A stretch of DNA of 64,000 bases from Flavipsychrobacter sp. GTDB lineage: Bacteria > Bacteroidota > Bacteroidia > Chitinophagales > Chitinophagaceae. The stretch is from positions 2,776,001 through 2,840,000 of the forward strand of contig JAWKLD010000001.1 of NCBI GenBank assembly GCA_041392855.1, read 5' to 3'. The notes under the pieces were generated by a model that saw only the letters and a program-made list of their open reading frames with translations, had not been told where the DNA came from and searched no databases. The position numbers and the translations under genes were made by a program. This document shows positions 1-8,716 of this stretch, in pieces. Position 1 is the first letter of the stretch; each line of letters begins with the position of its first letter.

Positions 1-2
1 GT

Positions 3-779
3 TATTGCTATAGTAAAGCAATAGGTGGTAAAGGTGTTGATACCAGTGATATTGGTGGTATTACTATCGGAGATTTCAATACTAATACTGGCGGACCACA
101 CTTATTAAATCCAGTTGCAAACAGACCTCGTACGGATTATACAGATGATAAACCGAAAGAATTCTTTACAGATAGTGTTTACAAGTTCACTGTTTATCAT
201 ACACTACCTGTGATACAACATGGAGATGCTAAGATCACAGTATTCGTTGACTTTAATAATAACAAAGAATACGATATTCCTGAAGAACGTATTTTTACAG
301 GCTTCACAAGTGTAAGTGGTCATACATTAGTTGACCAAATGAAGATACCTTATAATGTGATCACAGACGTTCCAACAGGTATGCGTTTTGTATTGAACAA
401 TGAAGTAGGTCCAAACGTTCCTTCTGACGAAGCTTGCGGTCCGTATACATCAGGTGAAACTGAAGATATGATCGTTATCTTCCGTAGAAGGTTCCCTACT
501 ACAATTGGTAATGTACATGGTAAGTTAGATGGTTTCGGATTATATCCTAACCCTACTACTGGTAAATTCCACGTACAGTTTGACACACCAAACAAAGTAG
601 AAGAAGTGAAACTACGTATTACAAACGTTACAGGTCAGCAGTTGTTTGAAGCAACATACACACATAATGGTGGTACGTTCAACCAAGCATTAAGCTTAGA
701 AGGTAAACCAAGTGGTGTATACTTTGTAGAGCTACAAGCTGATGGTCAAAAGCTAATGCGTAAATTAATAGTAGACTAA
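3..779 (+). CDS. T9SS-sorted surface protein with GEVED-like domain (5' truncated)
   Basis: The reading frame is open from the window edge, so the N-terminus lies outside and only the last 258 residues are seen. The visible N-terminal two thirds contain GDAKITVFVDFNNN and end in the SGETEDM motif. That pattern is typical of the GEVED domain, a beta-sandwich module of secreted Bacteroidota proteins. The last ~75 residues begin with GLYPNPTTGKF and end in GVYFVELQADGQKLMRKLIVD-like strands. This is a type A T9SS C-terminal sorting domain, so the protein should be exported by Sec, pass the outer membrane through T9SS and be released or anchored at the surface. The ligand or enzymatic role is not visible. 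A GTG at 210 is an internal Val codon, not the start. Confidence 0.85.
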   Translation, partial: YCYSKAIGGKGVDTSDIGGITIGDFNTNTGGPHLLNPVANRPRTDYTDDKPKEFFTDSVYKFTVYHTLPVIQHGDAKITVFVDFNNNKEYDIPEERIFTGFTSVSGHTLVDQMKIPYNVITDVPTGMRFVLNNEVGPNVPSDEACGPYTSGETEDMIVIFRRRFPTTIGNVHGKLDGFGLYPNPTTGKFHVQFDTPNKVEEVKLRITNVTGQQLFEATYTHNGGTFNQALSLEGKPSGVYFVELQADGQKLMRKLIVD

Positions 780-801
780 GTTATAATCTAGTTTATATAT
801 C

Positions 802-833
802 AAAAGGGTTAGCAAATTTGCTAACCCTTTTTT
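802..833 (+). terminator. Rho-independent terminator
   Basis: The arms AAAAGGGTTAGCAAA and TTTGCTAACCCTTTT pair almost perfectly and run into TTTTTT. It lies 22 bases after the stop of the T9SS protein gene. Confidence 0.9.
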
Positions 834-1094
834 GTGTTTATAAATATGTTTTTAGAGTAGAGGATATATAATATAAAAGAAAAGATGAGATTTCAAAATC
901 TCTTTTTGCCAAGAAATAAAACAAATAGTTAAAACTAGTTGTAAATCAATCAGTAAGTGACTATCGACATGTTCAGCTTTCTTTTTCCACAGCGGTTGAT
1001 TTCTTCTTTCTACTCAAACCATAGTTTTTAGATACTTTCGTATACACTCGCTTCGAGAAAATTTCTTTACACTATATAAAAATATTTTACCCAT
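834..1094. other. Gene-free leader region upstream of nrdJ
   Basis: About 260 bases without a convincing ORF. A short imperfect hairpin lies at 886-903. The box TACTTTCG at 1033-1040 resembles the Bacteroidota -7 element TAnnTTTG with one mismatch and would give a leader of about 50 bases. ACACTATATA at 1069-1078 resembles half of an NrdR box, but the second half is missing. No cobalamin riboswitch motif was recognised. Confidence 0.4.
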
Positions 1095-4000
1095 ATGGCT
1101 GCTACTAAGACAAAAGCAAATGGTAAAGGGCTCTCTTTCACTCGTCACTTCACTAAAGATGGCGTAGACCCTTTTGATATGTTTGAGTACGATTATCGTA
1201 CTTCAGTAATTCGTAACCCCAACGGTGAGAAAGTATTTGAGATGACAGATGTTGAGGTGCCAAAGCATTGGTCTCAGATAGCAACAGATATTCTTGCACA
1301 AAAATACTTCCGTAAGGCAGGTGTTCCTCAAAAAGATGGCTCTACAGGTCGTGAAACAACAGTGAAGCAAGTAGCTCACCGTTTGGCAGATTGCTGGAGA
1401 GTTTGGGGTACAAAGTATAATTACTTTGCCAGCAAGAAAGATGCACAAGTATTCTACGATGAGTTGGTATACTTTATACTGAACCAAAGTTGTGCACCTA
1501 ACTCACCACAATGGTTCAACACAGGGTTGTATAACAGCTACGGTATTGATGGTAAAGCACAAGGACACTACTATGTAGACCCAATTACAGGAGAAGTAGA
1601 GCGTTCTAAAAATGCATATGAGCGTCCTCAGCCACACGCTTGTTTTATACTTAGTGTAGATGATGATCTAGTAAATGAAGGCGGTATCATGGACCTATGG
1701 GTGCGTGAGGCGAGTATCTTCAAATATGGTTCAGGAGTAGGTACCAACTATTCTAACATCCGTGCTGCCGGTGAAACATTAAGTGGTGGCGGTACTTCTA
1801 GTGGTTTAATGAGCTTCTTGAAAATAGGAGACCGTGCTGCTGGTGCTATCAAGAGTGGTGGTACTACTCGTCGTGCAGCTAAAATGGTTTGCCTTGATCT
1901 AGATCACCCTGAGGTTGTAGACTTTATTGATTGGAAAGTAGAAGAAGAAAAGAAAGTAGGTGCACTAATTGCCGCAGGTTATGCATCTGACTATGAAGGT
2001 GAAGCATACCGTACTGTTTCTGGCCAAAACTCGAATAACTCAGTTCGTATACCAAATGAGTTCTTCCGTTGCTTAGCTAACAATGAAGACTGGCACATGA
2101 CCAACCGTACTAACGGTGAAACAATGAAGACTATTCCTGCTAAAGCTATGTGGGAGAAAATAGCTTATGCAGCATGGCGTTGTGCTGACCCAGGTACACA
2201 ATACAATACTACAATTAACGAATGGCATACCTGTCCTGAAGGTGGACCGATCAGAGCGTCCAACCCATGTTCAGAGTATATGTTCTTAGATAATACGGCT
2301 TGTAACTTAGCATCATTGAACCTACGTCGTTTCTTCGATGAAGAGACTAGTACTTTTGATGTGGAAGGCTTTGAGTACGGTGTACGTTTGTGGACCGTAG
2401 TCTTGGAGATTTCGGTACTGATGGCCCAGTTCCCTTCTCCTGAAGTAGCTAAGCTAAGCTACGAGTACCGTACATTAGGTTTAGGGTATGCTAACCTTGG
2501 TTCAATGCTAATGGTAAGCGGTATCCCTTACGATAGTGATGAAGCGCGCGCTATAGCAGGTGCTATCACTGCTATCTTGAATGGTGTAGCTTATCGTACT
2601 TCTGCGGAAATGGCGGCAGCACTTGGTGCTTTCCCTCGCTTCAAAGAGAACCGTGAGCATATGCTACGTGTAATGCGCAACCACAGAGCTGCGGCATACG
2701 ATGCTACCGATGCTTACGAAGGTCTTGAGATCAAGCCAATGGGTATCAATGCTAAATATTGCCCTGACTACTTGTTGAAATCGGCTACCAAGGCATGGGA
2801 TGAGGCCGTACAATTGGGTGAGAAGCATGGCTATCGTAACGCGCAAGCTACAGTAATAGCACCTACAGGTACTATTGGTTTAGTGATGGATTGTGATACT
2901 ACAGGTATCGAGCCTGACTTTGCATTAGTGAAATTCAAAAAATTATCAGGTGGTGGTTATTTCAAGATCATCAACCAATCTATACCGGTAGCATTGAAGA
3001 AATTAGGTTACACACCTGAGCAGGCTAGTGCTATTGTGAAGTATGCTAAAGGTCATGCAACCTTTGCAGGTGCGCCTTACATCAACCACGAAACGCTAAG
3101 CGAGAAAGGATTGATGGGAGAAGAATTGAAGAAACTGGATAAAGCAGTAGAAAGCGCTTTTGAAATAGGTTTCGTATTCAACGCTTATACACTTGGCGAA
3201 GAATGCATGAAGCGCTTAGGATTCACTTCTGAGCAATACTTTGCACCTGACTTTAGCTTATTGGAAGAGCTAGGCTTTACAGATGAAGAAATAGATGCTG
3301 CTAACGATTATGTATGTGGTACTATGACAGTAGAAGGTGCACCACATCTTAAAGATGAGCACTTACCAGTATTCGACTGTGCTAACAAATGTGGTAAGAA
3401 AGGAGAGCGTTACATCCATGCACACGGTCACATCCGTATGATGGGTGCTACACAGCCATTCATCAGTGGTGCTATCTCTAAAACAATTAACCTACCACAT
3501 GAGGCTACAGTTGATGAAATTAAAGACTGCTACCAACTAAGCTGGGAGTTAGGCATCAAAGCTTGTGCGCTTTACCGTGATGGTTCTAAGATGAGCCAAC
3601 CATTGAGTAATAAGAGTGATAAGAAGAAAAAGAAAACAGACGATGCAGAAGCTACTGCAGAAGTAGAAAGCGCAGAAGACAGCCAAATAGTAGATATGGG
3701 CAAGTTGACCATTGAAGAGCTACTATTTGAAGTGAACAAGCGTGTACAAGAAAGCCCTGATACGCAACTGAAAAGAGAACTGAGCCGAATAGTAGAGCGT
3801 AAACAACTGCCGGCTAAGCGTAGAGGATATACTTATAAAGGTAAAGTAGGTGGACAACCGGTATTCGTTCGTACGGGTGAATATAATGATGGTACGCTAG
3901 GAGAGATATTTGTAGATATGGCGAAAGAAGGTGCTACTATGCGTAGTTTGCTGAATAGCTTTGCTATTGCCGTGTCTGTAGGTTTACAATATGGTGTTCC

Positions 4001-4430
4001 TTTAGAAGAGTATGTAGACAAGTTCATCTTCACTCGTTTCGATCCATCCGGCGTGGTAGAGCATCCGAATATTAAGCGTGCTACTTCGGTGTTAGACTAT
4101 ATGTTCCGTATGTTGGCCTATGAGTATCTTGACAGAAACGATCTGGTTCATGTTTTAGATGCCGACCGTATCGCGCCGGAGGATACAACACCTCAAGAGT
4201 TATCACAAGTGCGTGTAACGGCTCCTAAAAGCATGCCTGCTAATAAGCCTGACACAAGATCTGTAGCTCCGAAAGCGGTAAAAGTATCGGCTAAAAATGA
4301 AGCGGATATCAAGAAAATGATGGGTACCAGTGCTGATGCTCCGGCTTGTAGAAACTGTGGTAACATTACCCTACGCAACGGTACTTGTTATATGTGCCCT
4401 AACTGCGGTACTACTACAGGATGTAGCTAA
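1095..4430 (+). CDS. nrdJ: Adenosylcobalamin-dependent (class II) ribonucleotide reductase
   Basis: This enzyme reduces ribonucleotides to deoxyribonucleotides with a radical generated from coenzyme B12, so DNA precursor synthesis needs neither oxygen nor a separate NrdB subunit. The 1111-residue length fits the long NrdJ type with C-terminal extensions. Key residues are visible: the redox pair C183 (HACFILS) and C403 (NTACNLASLNL), and the finger-loop triad N390/C392/E394 in NPCSE. The phosphate-binding segment APTGTIG is also present. A TSCPD domain covers roughly residues 910-1025. The C-terminus (about 1085-1111) has a CxxC-type zinc-ribbon-like tail ending in CGTTTGCS, which carries the terminal redox cysteines. 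A Lys/Glu-rich linker lies near residues 845-875. It stands alone, with terminators on both sides. Confidence 0.95.
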   Translation: MAATKTKANGKGLSFTRHFTKDGVDPFDMFEYDYRTSVIRNPNGEKVFEMTDVEVPKHWSQIATDILAQKYFRKAGVPQKDGSTGRETTVKQVAHRLADCWRVWGTKYNYFASKKDAQVFYDELVYFILNQSCAPNSPQWFNTGLYNSYGIDGKAQGHYYVDPITGEVERSKNAYERPQPHACFILSVDDDLVNEGGIMDLWVREASIFKYGSGVGTNYSNIRAAGETLSGGGTSSGLMSFLKIGDRAAGAIKSGGTTRRAAKMVCLDLDHPEVVDFIDWKVEEEKKVGALIAAGYASDYEGEAYRTVSGQNSNNSVRIPNEFFRCLANNEDWHMTNRTNGETMKTIPAKAMWEKIAYAAWRCADPGTQYNTTINEWHTCPEGGPIRASNPCSEYMFLDNTACNLASLNLRRFFDEETSTFDVEGFEYGVRLWTVVLEISVLMAQFPSPEVAKLSYEYRTLGLGYANLGSMLMVSGIPYDSDEARAIAGAITAILNGVAYRTSAEMAAALGAFPRFKENREHMLRVMRNHRAAAYDATDAYEGLEIKPMGINAKYCPDYLLKSATKAWDEAVQLGEKHGYRNAQATVIAPTGTIGLVMDCDTTGIEPDFALVKFKKLSGGGYFKIINQSIPVALKKLGYTPEQASAIVKYAKGHATFAGAPYINHETLSEKGLMGEELKKLDKAVESAFEIGFVFNAYTLGEECMKRLGFTSEQYFAPDFSLLEELGFTDEEIDAANDYVCGTMTVEGAPHLKDEHLPVFDCANKCGKKGERYIHAHGHIRMMGATQPFISGAISKTINLPHEATVDEIKDCYQLSWELGIKACALYRDGSKMSQPLSNKSDKKKKKTDDAEATAEVESAEDSQIVDMGKLTIEELLFEVNKRVQESPDTQLKRELSRIVERKQLPAKRRGYTYKGKVGGQPVFVRTGEYNDGTLGEIFVDMAKEGATMRSLLNSFAIAVSVGLQYGVPLEEYVDKFIFTRFDPSGVVEHPNIKRATSVLDYMFRMLAYEYLDRNDLVHVLDADRIAPEDTTPQELSQVRVTAPKSMPANKPDTRSVAPKAVKVSAKNEADIKKMMGTSADAPACRNCGNITLRNGTCYMCPNCGTTTGCS

Positions 4431-4464
4431 AGAAGAACTACTAACCAAGTTGATATATTAAGCA

Positions 4465-4496
4465 AACAGCCTACCTCAAATGAGGTGGGCTGTGTT
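4465..4496 (+). terminator. Hairpin terminator after nrdJ
   Basis: AACAGCCTACCTC pairs with GAGGTGGGCTGTGTT around an AAAT loop and is followed by ATTTT. It starts 35 bases after the nrdJ stop. Confidence 0.8.
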
Positions 4497-4547
4497 ATTT
4501 TACAAATTGGTGAATAATGGTTCAAAGGCATTATGTAACTTGTATAT

Positions 4548-5120
4548 ATGAAGCCGCCTATCGTTATCCTAGCACTAGTAGTAGCTGCATGTACAGTACT
4601 ACTCTCCTGTAGCAAAACCCCAGTATCGCCCGATGACGGGAAGATGATCTTAGATACTACCTTACAGCTACCTGTCAAAGTAGATTTTAGAGAAAAATAT
4701 ATAGGGGTATATAAGCTAGATGTAACTCATAGAAGGGTGAGCAACACTAAGACGACACTTGACACCGTGTATAAAAACAAGTACTACACCTTTTTTTATA
4801 GAAGCACAGACTCTACCTATTATAATAAAAGCGGTGCTACACCATGGTATCGGTTGCCTGCTATAAGAGTTAGTATAAGAGATGATAATGGAATTACCGA
4901 TACTACAAAGTATGAGCTATGGGGTATAAAGGAAGGTACACAGAAAAATGAAGTGATAGTAGGAGACTATGTGTCCACTATCGATTCCAATATTAATAAA
5001 GGTGGCTTTATAAGCCCTAGTGTTAAATCTTATTACTACGATAGTATTTACATAGATCACGCGTACACTAGCCCTACGCTTACCTATATCTACAACTATA
5101 AAGGAAGAAAAGTAAAATGA
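4548..5120 (+). CDS. Putative lipoprotein of unknown function
   Basis: A 190-residue protein with a hydrophobic N-terminal segment and the lipobox LLSC, so lipidation is expected at Cys21. It should be a membrane-anchored, periplasm- or surface-facing lipoprotein. The mature part is rich in Tyr, Thr, Ser and Lys with alternating hydrophobic residues, suggesting a small beta-rich domain. No family motif was recognised. The gene sits alone between the nrdJ terminator and a hairpin at 5132. Leu CTA codons are frequent near the start. The function is unknown. The signal peptide and lipobox support the call, but not a role. Confidence 0.7.
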   Translation: MKPPIVILALVVAACTVLLSCSKTPVSPDDGKMILDTTLQLPVKVDFREKYIGVYKLDVTHRRVSNTKTTLDTVYKNKYYTFFYRSTDSTYYNKSGATPWYRLPAIRVSIRDDNGITDTTKYELWGIKEGTQKNEVIVGDYVSTIDSNINKGGFISPSVKSYYYDSIYIDHAYTSPTLTYIYNYKGRKVK

Positions 5121-5131
5121 TGGGTAGTAAA

Positions 5132-5157
5132 AAGCCACTCTTTATAAAGAATGGCTT
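5132..5157 (+). terminator. Hairpin after the lipoprotein gene
   Basis: AAGCCACTCTTTA and TAAAGAATGGCTT form a palindrome with one internal mismatch, 12 bases after the stop codon. No strong U-tract follows, so termination may be inefficient. Confidence 0.6.
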
Positions 5158-5669
5158 AAACGGTATGAAAATGAAAAAATCGCCTTATTGATTTGCCCCT
5201 TTTATAGGGTACTCCTAATTATATGCCCTTGTATATATAGACCTTTGAGCATAATATAAGGTTGGGTGACAATAAGTATCCTTTAATCTATCGGCTATGC
5301 AGCTTAGTATAAATTGATTTTATAATAACGGTATAATATTGTATATTTGTTATAGATATAAGGATAACAAACCATGAGATACCGTACTAATTATTTTGTT
5401 ACAACTGTAACATTTTATCAATTATTGAAAGCTCCTATGTTTGATAATCAATGTTTTAGATCCCTTTTTGGTGGTAGAGGTCAAAAACTGTAACAAAACG
5501 TAACATTTTTAAACAATCAGTATCATAAATATGAATTATTGAGCATTCTTCTTTATACATTTGACTAATTAAAATCTGATAAGGAATTGACAATATCAAG
5601 CAGTGCAGAAATCACGACCATGGAAGGAGGAAAAGATGTTTCAATAACACAAGACGCTAAATAGCTATA
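5158..5669. other. Long intergenic region with GTAACA repeats and a possible short leader ORF
   Basis: About 510 bases without a recognised gene. GTAACA occurs at 5407-5412, 5490-5495 and 5500-5505. GTAACATTTT is repeated exactly at 5407-5416 and 5500-5509, and an inverted repeat GTTACA-AC-TGTAAC spans 5398-5411. A -7-like box TACATTTG lies at 5556-5563. A 14-codon ORF (5620-5664) with AGGAGG inside it ends five bases before the next gene. It could be a leader peptide, or the tail of a decayed gene since the frame is open back to about 5572. Confidence 0.35.
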
Positions 5670-6845
5670 ATGAAAAAATACATTACCTCATTAGCCGTTT
5701 TATTTCTATTAATAGGTTGCGGGCAGGAGTCTACTGAAGGAGAGGATGTAGTAGCAGAAGATAGTACTGCATTTATTGATGAGCAAGAAGATGTTAGCGA
5801 TTTAAATGGCTATTATAAAAGCTATGTGGGGGTTATAGCAGATATACCCGTTACTGTGAACATTGTACAGTATAGCAACACCATAAGTGGTACTTACTAT
5901 TATGATAAGATAGGGCAGATAATAAACTTATATGGTACCAGTAATCCTGATAGTGCTACAGGTAAGATAATACTAACAGAAGATCCTGCTGTGAGGAGTG
6001 AAGATGTAAGTTCAATTAAGTGGGTATTGGATATAAATGAAAATATTATTACCGGGAATTGGATAGATAAAAAAACGCACAAGTCGTACAAGATAGACTT
6101 AAAAGAAGATTATACTAGTGCAATACCATTAGGAGTGATTTATAAAGAAGACGACAGGTATTATAAAGGTAAGGAGACTGAACCTCACGCCACTAATACA
6201 TATCAATATATCTTTCCCAAGCGGCAGGATGCAAAATATGTTTTTACAGCTATTGGCAAGCTAACGTCTTGCGATGTGCATAGCAGAAACACATTGGCAC
6301 AATGCATAGATAAAAAGAATGAAGAATACTATGAGGTGTACTTCAAAGACCTGGCCGATATGGAAGAGCAGGGGGTATACGATAAAGGATATGCACTAAA
6401 CTATGGCGCTGCTGAAAATCAATATGTTTATTACAATAGCAATGGATGGCTATGTGTAAGCAGCTATTTGTGGATGTATACCGGTGGCGCACATGGTAAT
6501 TATAATAGCAGCTATACTTGTATTGATGTCTCGGGTACACGCATTTGGTCTCTGGATGATGTTATCAATGATAAAGCGGCACTACTACCTATTGTTGAAA
6601 AAGACGTTAGAAAGCAGTTTGCTATAAGGAAAGGGCAGCCACTTAATAGCAGATTGCTAGTGGACGAAATGCACGTTACGGATAACTTTTTTCTTACCAA
6701 TAAGGGGTTAACCTTTGTGTATACCTCTTATGAAATTGCCTCTTATGCGGATGGTGAAGTGAGTGTATTTGTTCCATATGAACAGATAGCACATCTATTA
6801 ACACCTGCATTTAAAAAGAGGATGAATATGAATGAACCCATTTAG
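5670..6845 (+). CDS. Lipoprotein with DUF3298-like C-terminal domain
   Basis: A 391-residue protein with a signal peptide and the lipobox LIGC, so Cys17 should be lipidated and the protein anchored facing the periplasm or surface. Residues about 45-150 form a beta-rich region with GTYYYDKIGQ. The C-terminal part (about 220-385) contains YTGGAHGNY, IWSLDDV and VPYEQIAHLL. These are characteristic of DUF3298, the domain also found in RsiV and in PdaC-type peptidoglycan deacetylases. That family is often linked to cell-envelope sensing or lysozyme binding, but no specific ligand can be read here. The stop is two bases before the next start, suggesting co-transcription with the YfiT-like gene. 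Confidence 0.8.
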   Translation: MKKYITSLAVLFLLIGCGQESTEGEDVVAEDSTAFIDEQEDVSDLNGYYKSYVGVIADIPVTVNIVQYSNTISGTYYYDKIGQIINLYGTSNPDSATGKIILTEDPAVRSEDVSSIKWVLDINENIITGNWIDKKTHKSYKIDLKEDYTSAIPLGVIYKEDDRYYKGKETEPHATNTYQYIFPKRQDAKYVFTAIGKLTSCDVHSRNTLAQCIDKKNEEYYEVYFKDLADMEEQGVYDKGYALNYGAAENQYVYYNSNGWLCVSSYLWMYTGGAHGNYNSSYTCIDVSGTRIWSLDDVINDKAALLPIVEKDVRKQFAIRKGQPLNSRLLVDEMHVTDNFFLTNKGLTFVYTSYEIASYADGEVSVFVPYEQIAHLLTPAFKKRMNMNEPI

Positions 6846-6847
6846 TA

Positions 6848-7387
6848 ATGAGTACAGATATTAAAGAATTACAATACCCGATAGGTGAATGTGTTGTTCC
6901 TGAAAGCTATACAGAAGCAGAGCTGAAACAATGGATATCAGTTATAGCCGCACTACCACAATGGCTAGACCATTGTATAGAAAACTTAGATGCTGCACAG
7001 CTAGATACGCCGTACAGGCCTGGAGGGTGGACCATAAACCAAGTAATACATCATTTGGCGGATAGTCATATAAACGCCGTTACTAGACTAAAGTTTGCAC
7101 TAACGGAAGATAAACCAACTATAAAGCCGTATAACGAAAAGGCTTGGGCGCTATTGCCCGACGTTGCGCACACACCGGTAAATGTATCGATAACATTACT
7201 GCATGCATTGCATAGGCGCTGGGTAGCTATACTAGAAAATATGACGCCTGAGGACTTTAAGAAGGAGTATTACCACCCTGAAGATGATAGGCATGTACCG
7301 CTATGGGCTATGACGAGTACTTATGCATGGCATAGCCGCCATCATATGGAGCACGTACGCCAACTAAGAGAGCGAATGGGCTGGTAG
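6848..7387 (+). CDS. YfiT/DinB-family putative metal-dependent hydrolase or thiol transferase
   Basis: A 179-residue four-helix-bundle protein of the DinB/YfiT superfamily. The His motifs HHLADSH (near residue 73) and WHSRHHMEH (near residue 165) match the three-His metal site of YfiT/BstA proteins. Family members include bacillithiol S-transferases and maleylpyruvate-isomerase-like enzymes. The sequence YPIGECVVPESYTE at the start is typical of YfiT. The true thiol cofactor in this organism cannot be told from the sequence. The gene follows the lipoprotein stop by two bases and probably shares its mRNA, though no functional link is obvious. Confidence 0.85.
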   Translation: MSTDIKELQYPIGECVVPESYTEAELKQWISVIAALPQWLDHCIENLDAAQLDTPYRPGGWTINQVIHHLADSHINAVTRLKFALTEDKPTIKPYNEKAWALLPDVAHTPVNVSITLLHALHRRWVAILENMTPEDFKKEYYHPEDDRHVPLWAMTSTYAWHSRHHMEHVRQLRERMGW

Positions 7388-7453
7388 TATTTTGTCCATA
7401 TATTTTGCGGTGTTTTGGTATTTGAGCCGTACTTTAGTGCAACTAAAAATTGA

Positions 7454-7918
7454 ATGATCATGGCTACAGGAATGTTACACCTACATAATTTAATGCGCTG
7501 GTTGGTAGTGCTATTTGCAGTATGGACATTATTGAAAATGATTGGCGGCATGAGTGGTGGCAAGGCTTTCTCCAGTGCTGATAAAAAGCCTGCTCTTTTC
7601 TTAATGATAAGTGTAGACATTCAGTTGCTACTAGGATTATATCTATACATCAGCAAAGGGTGGGGAACAGTGCTTACTGCAGGTGGCTTTATGAAAAATG
7701 CAGCACAACGTTTCTGGGCTATGGAGCATATCTTCGGCATGCTTGTAGGTATCATTTTGATACACGTTGGTTATAGTGCCATCAAGAAGAATATTGAAGA
7801 CAAGGCCAAATTCAAAAAGGTATTTTGGTTCACACTTATAGGTTTCGTTATCATATTAGCTACTATACCTTGGCCATTTCGTGAGCTTGTAGGTCGTCCT
7901 CTATTCCCGGGCATGTAA
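7454..7918 (+). CDS. Four-span integral membrane protein (cytochrome b-like fold suspected)
   Basis: A 154-residue protein with four predicted hydrophobic spans. It begins with HLHNLMRW, has MEHIFGM in the third span and IHVGYSAIKK just after it. Paired histidines within membrane helices resemble small cytochrome b561/CopD-like proteins common in Bacteroidota, so haem binding is possible. A second ATG lies two codons downstream and either could be the start. The gene ends four bases before the acyltransferase start, indicating an operon. The functional assignment is tentative. Confidence 0.6.
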   Translation: MIMATGMLHLHNLMRWLVVLFAVWTLLKMIGGMSGGKAFSSADKKPALFLMISVDIQLLLGLYLYISKGWGTVLTAGGFMKNAAQRFWAMEHIFGMLVGIILIHVGYSAIKKNIEDKAKFKKVFWFTLIGFVIILATIPWPFRELVGRPLFPGM

Positions 7919-7922
7919 TGCT

Positions 7923-8666
7923 ATGATGTTGAGGAAGCTATTACAGCCGGTATATACTGCTTGGGTACTACTTTCGTTTGTTACGTTCTTTATGCTCATG
8001 TATCCTGTGCTATTCGTCATAGGGTTGTGGGATGATGCAAGAGCCAGAAAAGTTATTTTCTACTTCCTGCATTATATGTCCATATTATGGCTATACCTTA
8101 TAGCCATGCCTGTAAAGAAACTAGGCTTTAAGCCAGATGATAAGAAGTATATTTTTGCAGGCAACCATATATCGTATATGGATACGGTGGTGATATATGC
8201 TGCTATCAGCAAGTACTTCCGCACATTGGGCAAAAAGGAGATGTCAAGCATTCCTCTTTTTGGTTTTATCTATAAGCAAATGGCCATATTGGTAGACCGT
8301 AGCAGCCCTCATAGTCGCGCGCGTAGTGTGAGGTTGATGAACAGGGTGCTTAGAAACGAGTCGAACGTAGGGATATTCCCCGAAGGTACTTTTAACGAAA
8401 CGGATAAGCCTCTTAAGGAGTTTTACGACGGAGCTTTTAAACTGGCTATTAATACCCAAACACCAATCGTCCCTTTTATCATGCTGGATACAGTGCATAG
8501 ATGGCACTACAGCGCCTGGTGGAGGCTATGGCCTGGCCGAAACAGAGTAGTGTTTCTAGAGCCCGTAGCTGTGGAAGGGTTAACACTAAACGACCTCCCA
8601 GCCTTAAAAAATGAGGTATATAAAAGGATGGAAACCACCCTTATTGCGTACAATGGCAATTCGTAA
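7923..8666 (+). CDS. plsC: 1-acyl-sn-glycerol-3-phosphate acyltransferase (PlsC-like)
   Basis: It transfers an acyl group to lysophosphatidate or a related acceptor in phospholipid synthesis at the inner membrane. The 247-residue protein has N-terminal membrane spans (about residues 15-65). The catalytic H-x4-D motif is H82/D87 in NHISYMDTV, and the substrate-binding motif is FPEGT at 152-156. These are the classical LPLAT motifs I and III. The gene is separated from the membrane-protein gene by four bases. PlsC paralogs are common, and the exact acceptor (lysophosphatidate or an ornithine/aminolipid precursor) cannot be determined. Confidence 0.88.
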   Translation: MMLRKLLQPVYTAWVLLSFVTFFMLMYPVLFVIGLWDDARARKVIFYFLHYMSILWLYLIAMPVKKLGFKPDDKKYIFAGNHISYMDTVVIYAAISKYFRTLGKKEMSSIPLFGFIYKQMAILVDRSSPHSRARSVRLMNRVLRNESNVGIFPEGTFNETDKPLKEFYDGAFKLAINTQTPIVPFIMLDTVHRWHYSAWWRLWPGRNRVVFLEPVAVEGLTLNDLPALKNEVYKRMETTLIAYNGNS

Positions 8667-8688
8667 AGGATAAGTCGTAAATACGAGT

Positions 8689-8696
8689 TACCTTTG
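8689..8696 (+). promoter_or_regulatory. -7 promoter box for ychF
   Basis: TACCTTTG matches the Bacteroidota sigma-A -7 consensus TAnnTTTG, 20 bases before the ychF ATG. No clear -33 TTTG at the ideal spacing was found. Confidence 0.6.
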
Positions 8697-8716
8697 CGCA
8701 AATTTTTTTCTTTAAT

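Noticed and set aside
1069..1078. ACACTATATA as an NrdR box before nrdJ
   Set aside because: Only half of the 16-base palindrome is present and no second box occurs at the usual distance.
834..1094. Cobalamin riboswitch in the nrdJ leader
   Set aside because: No B12-box sequence or the expected multi-stem layout was seen.
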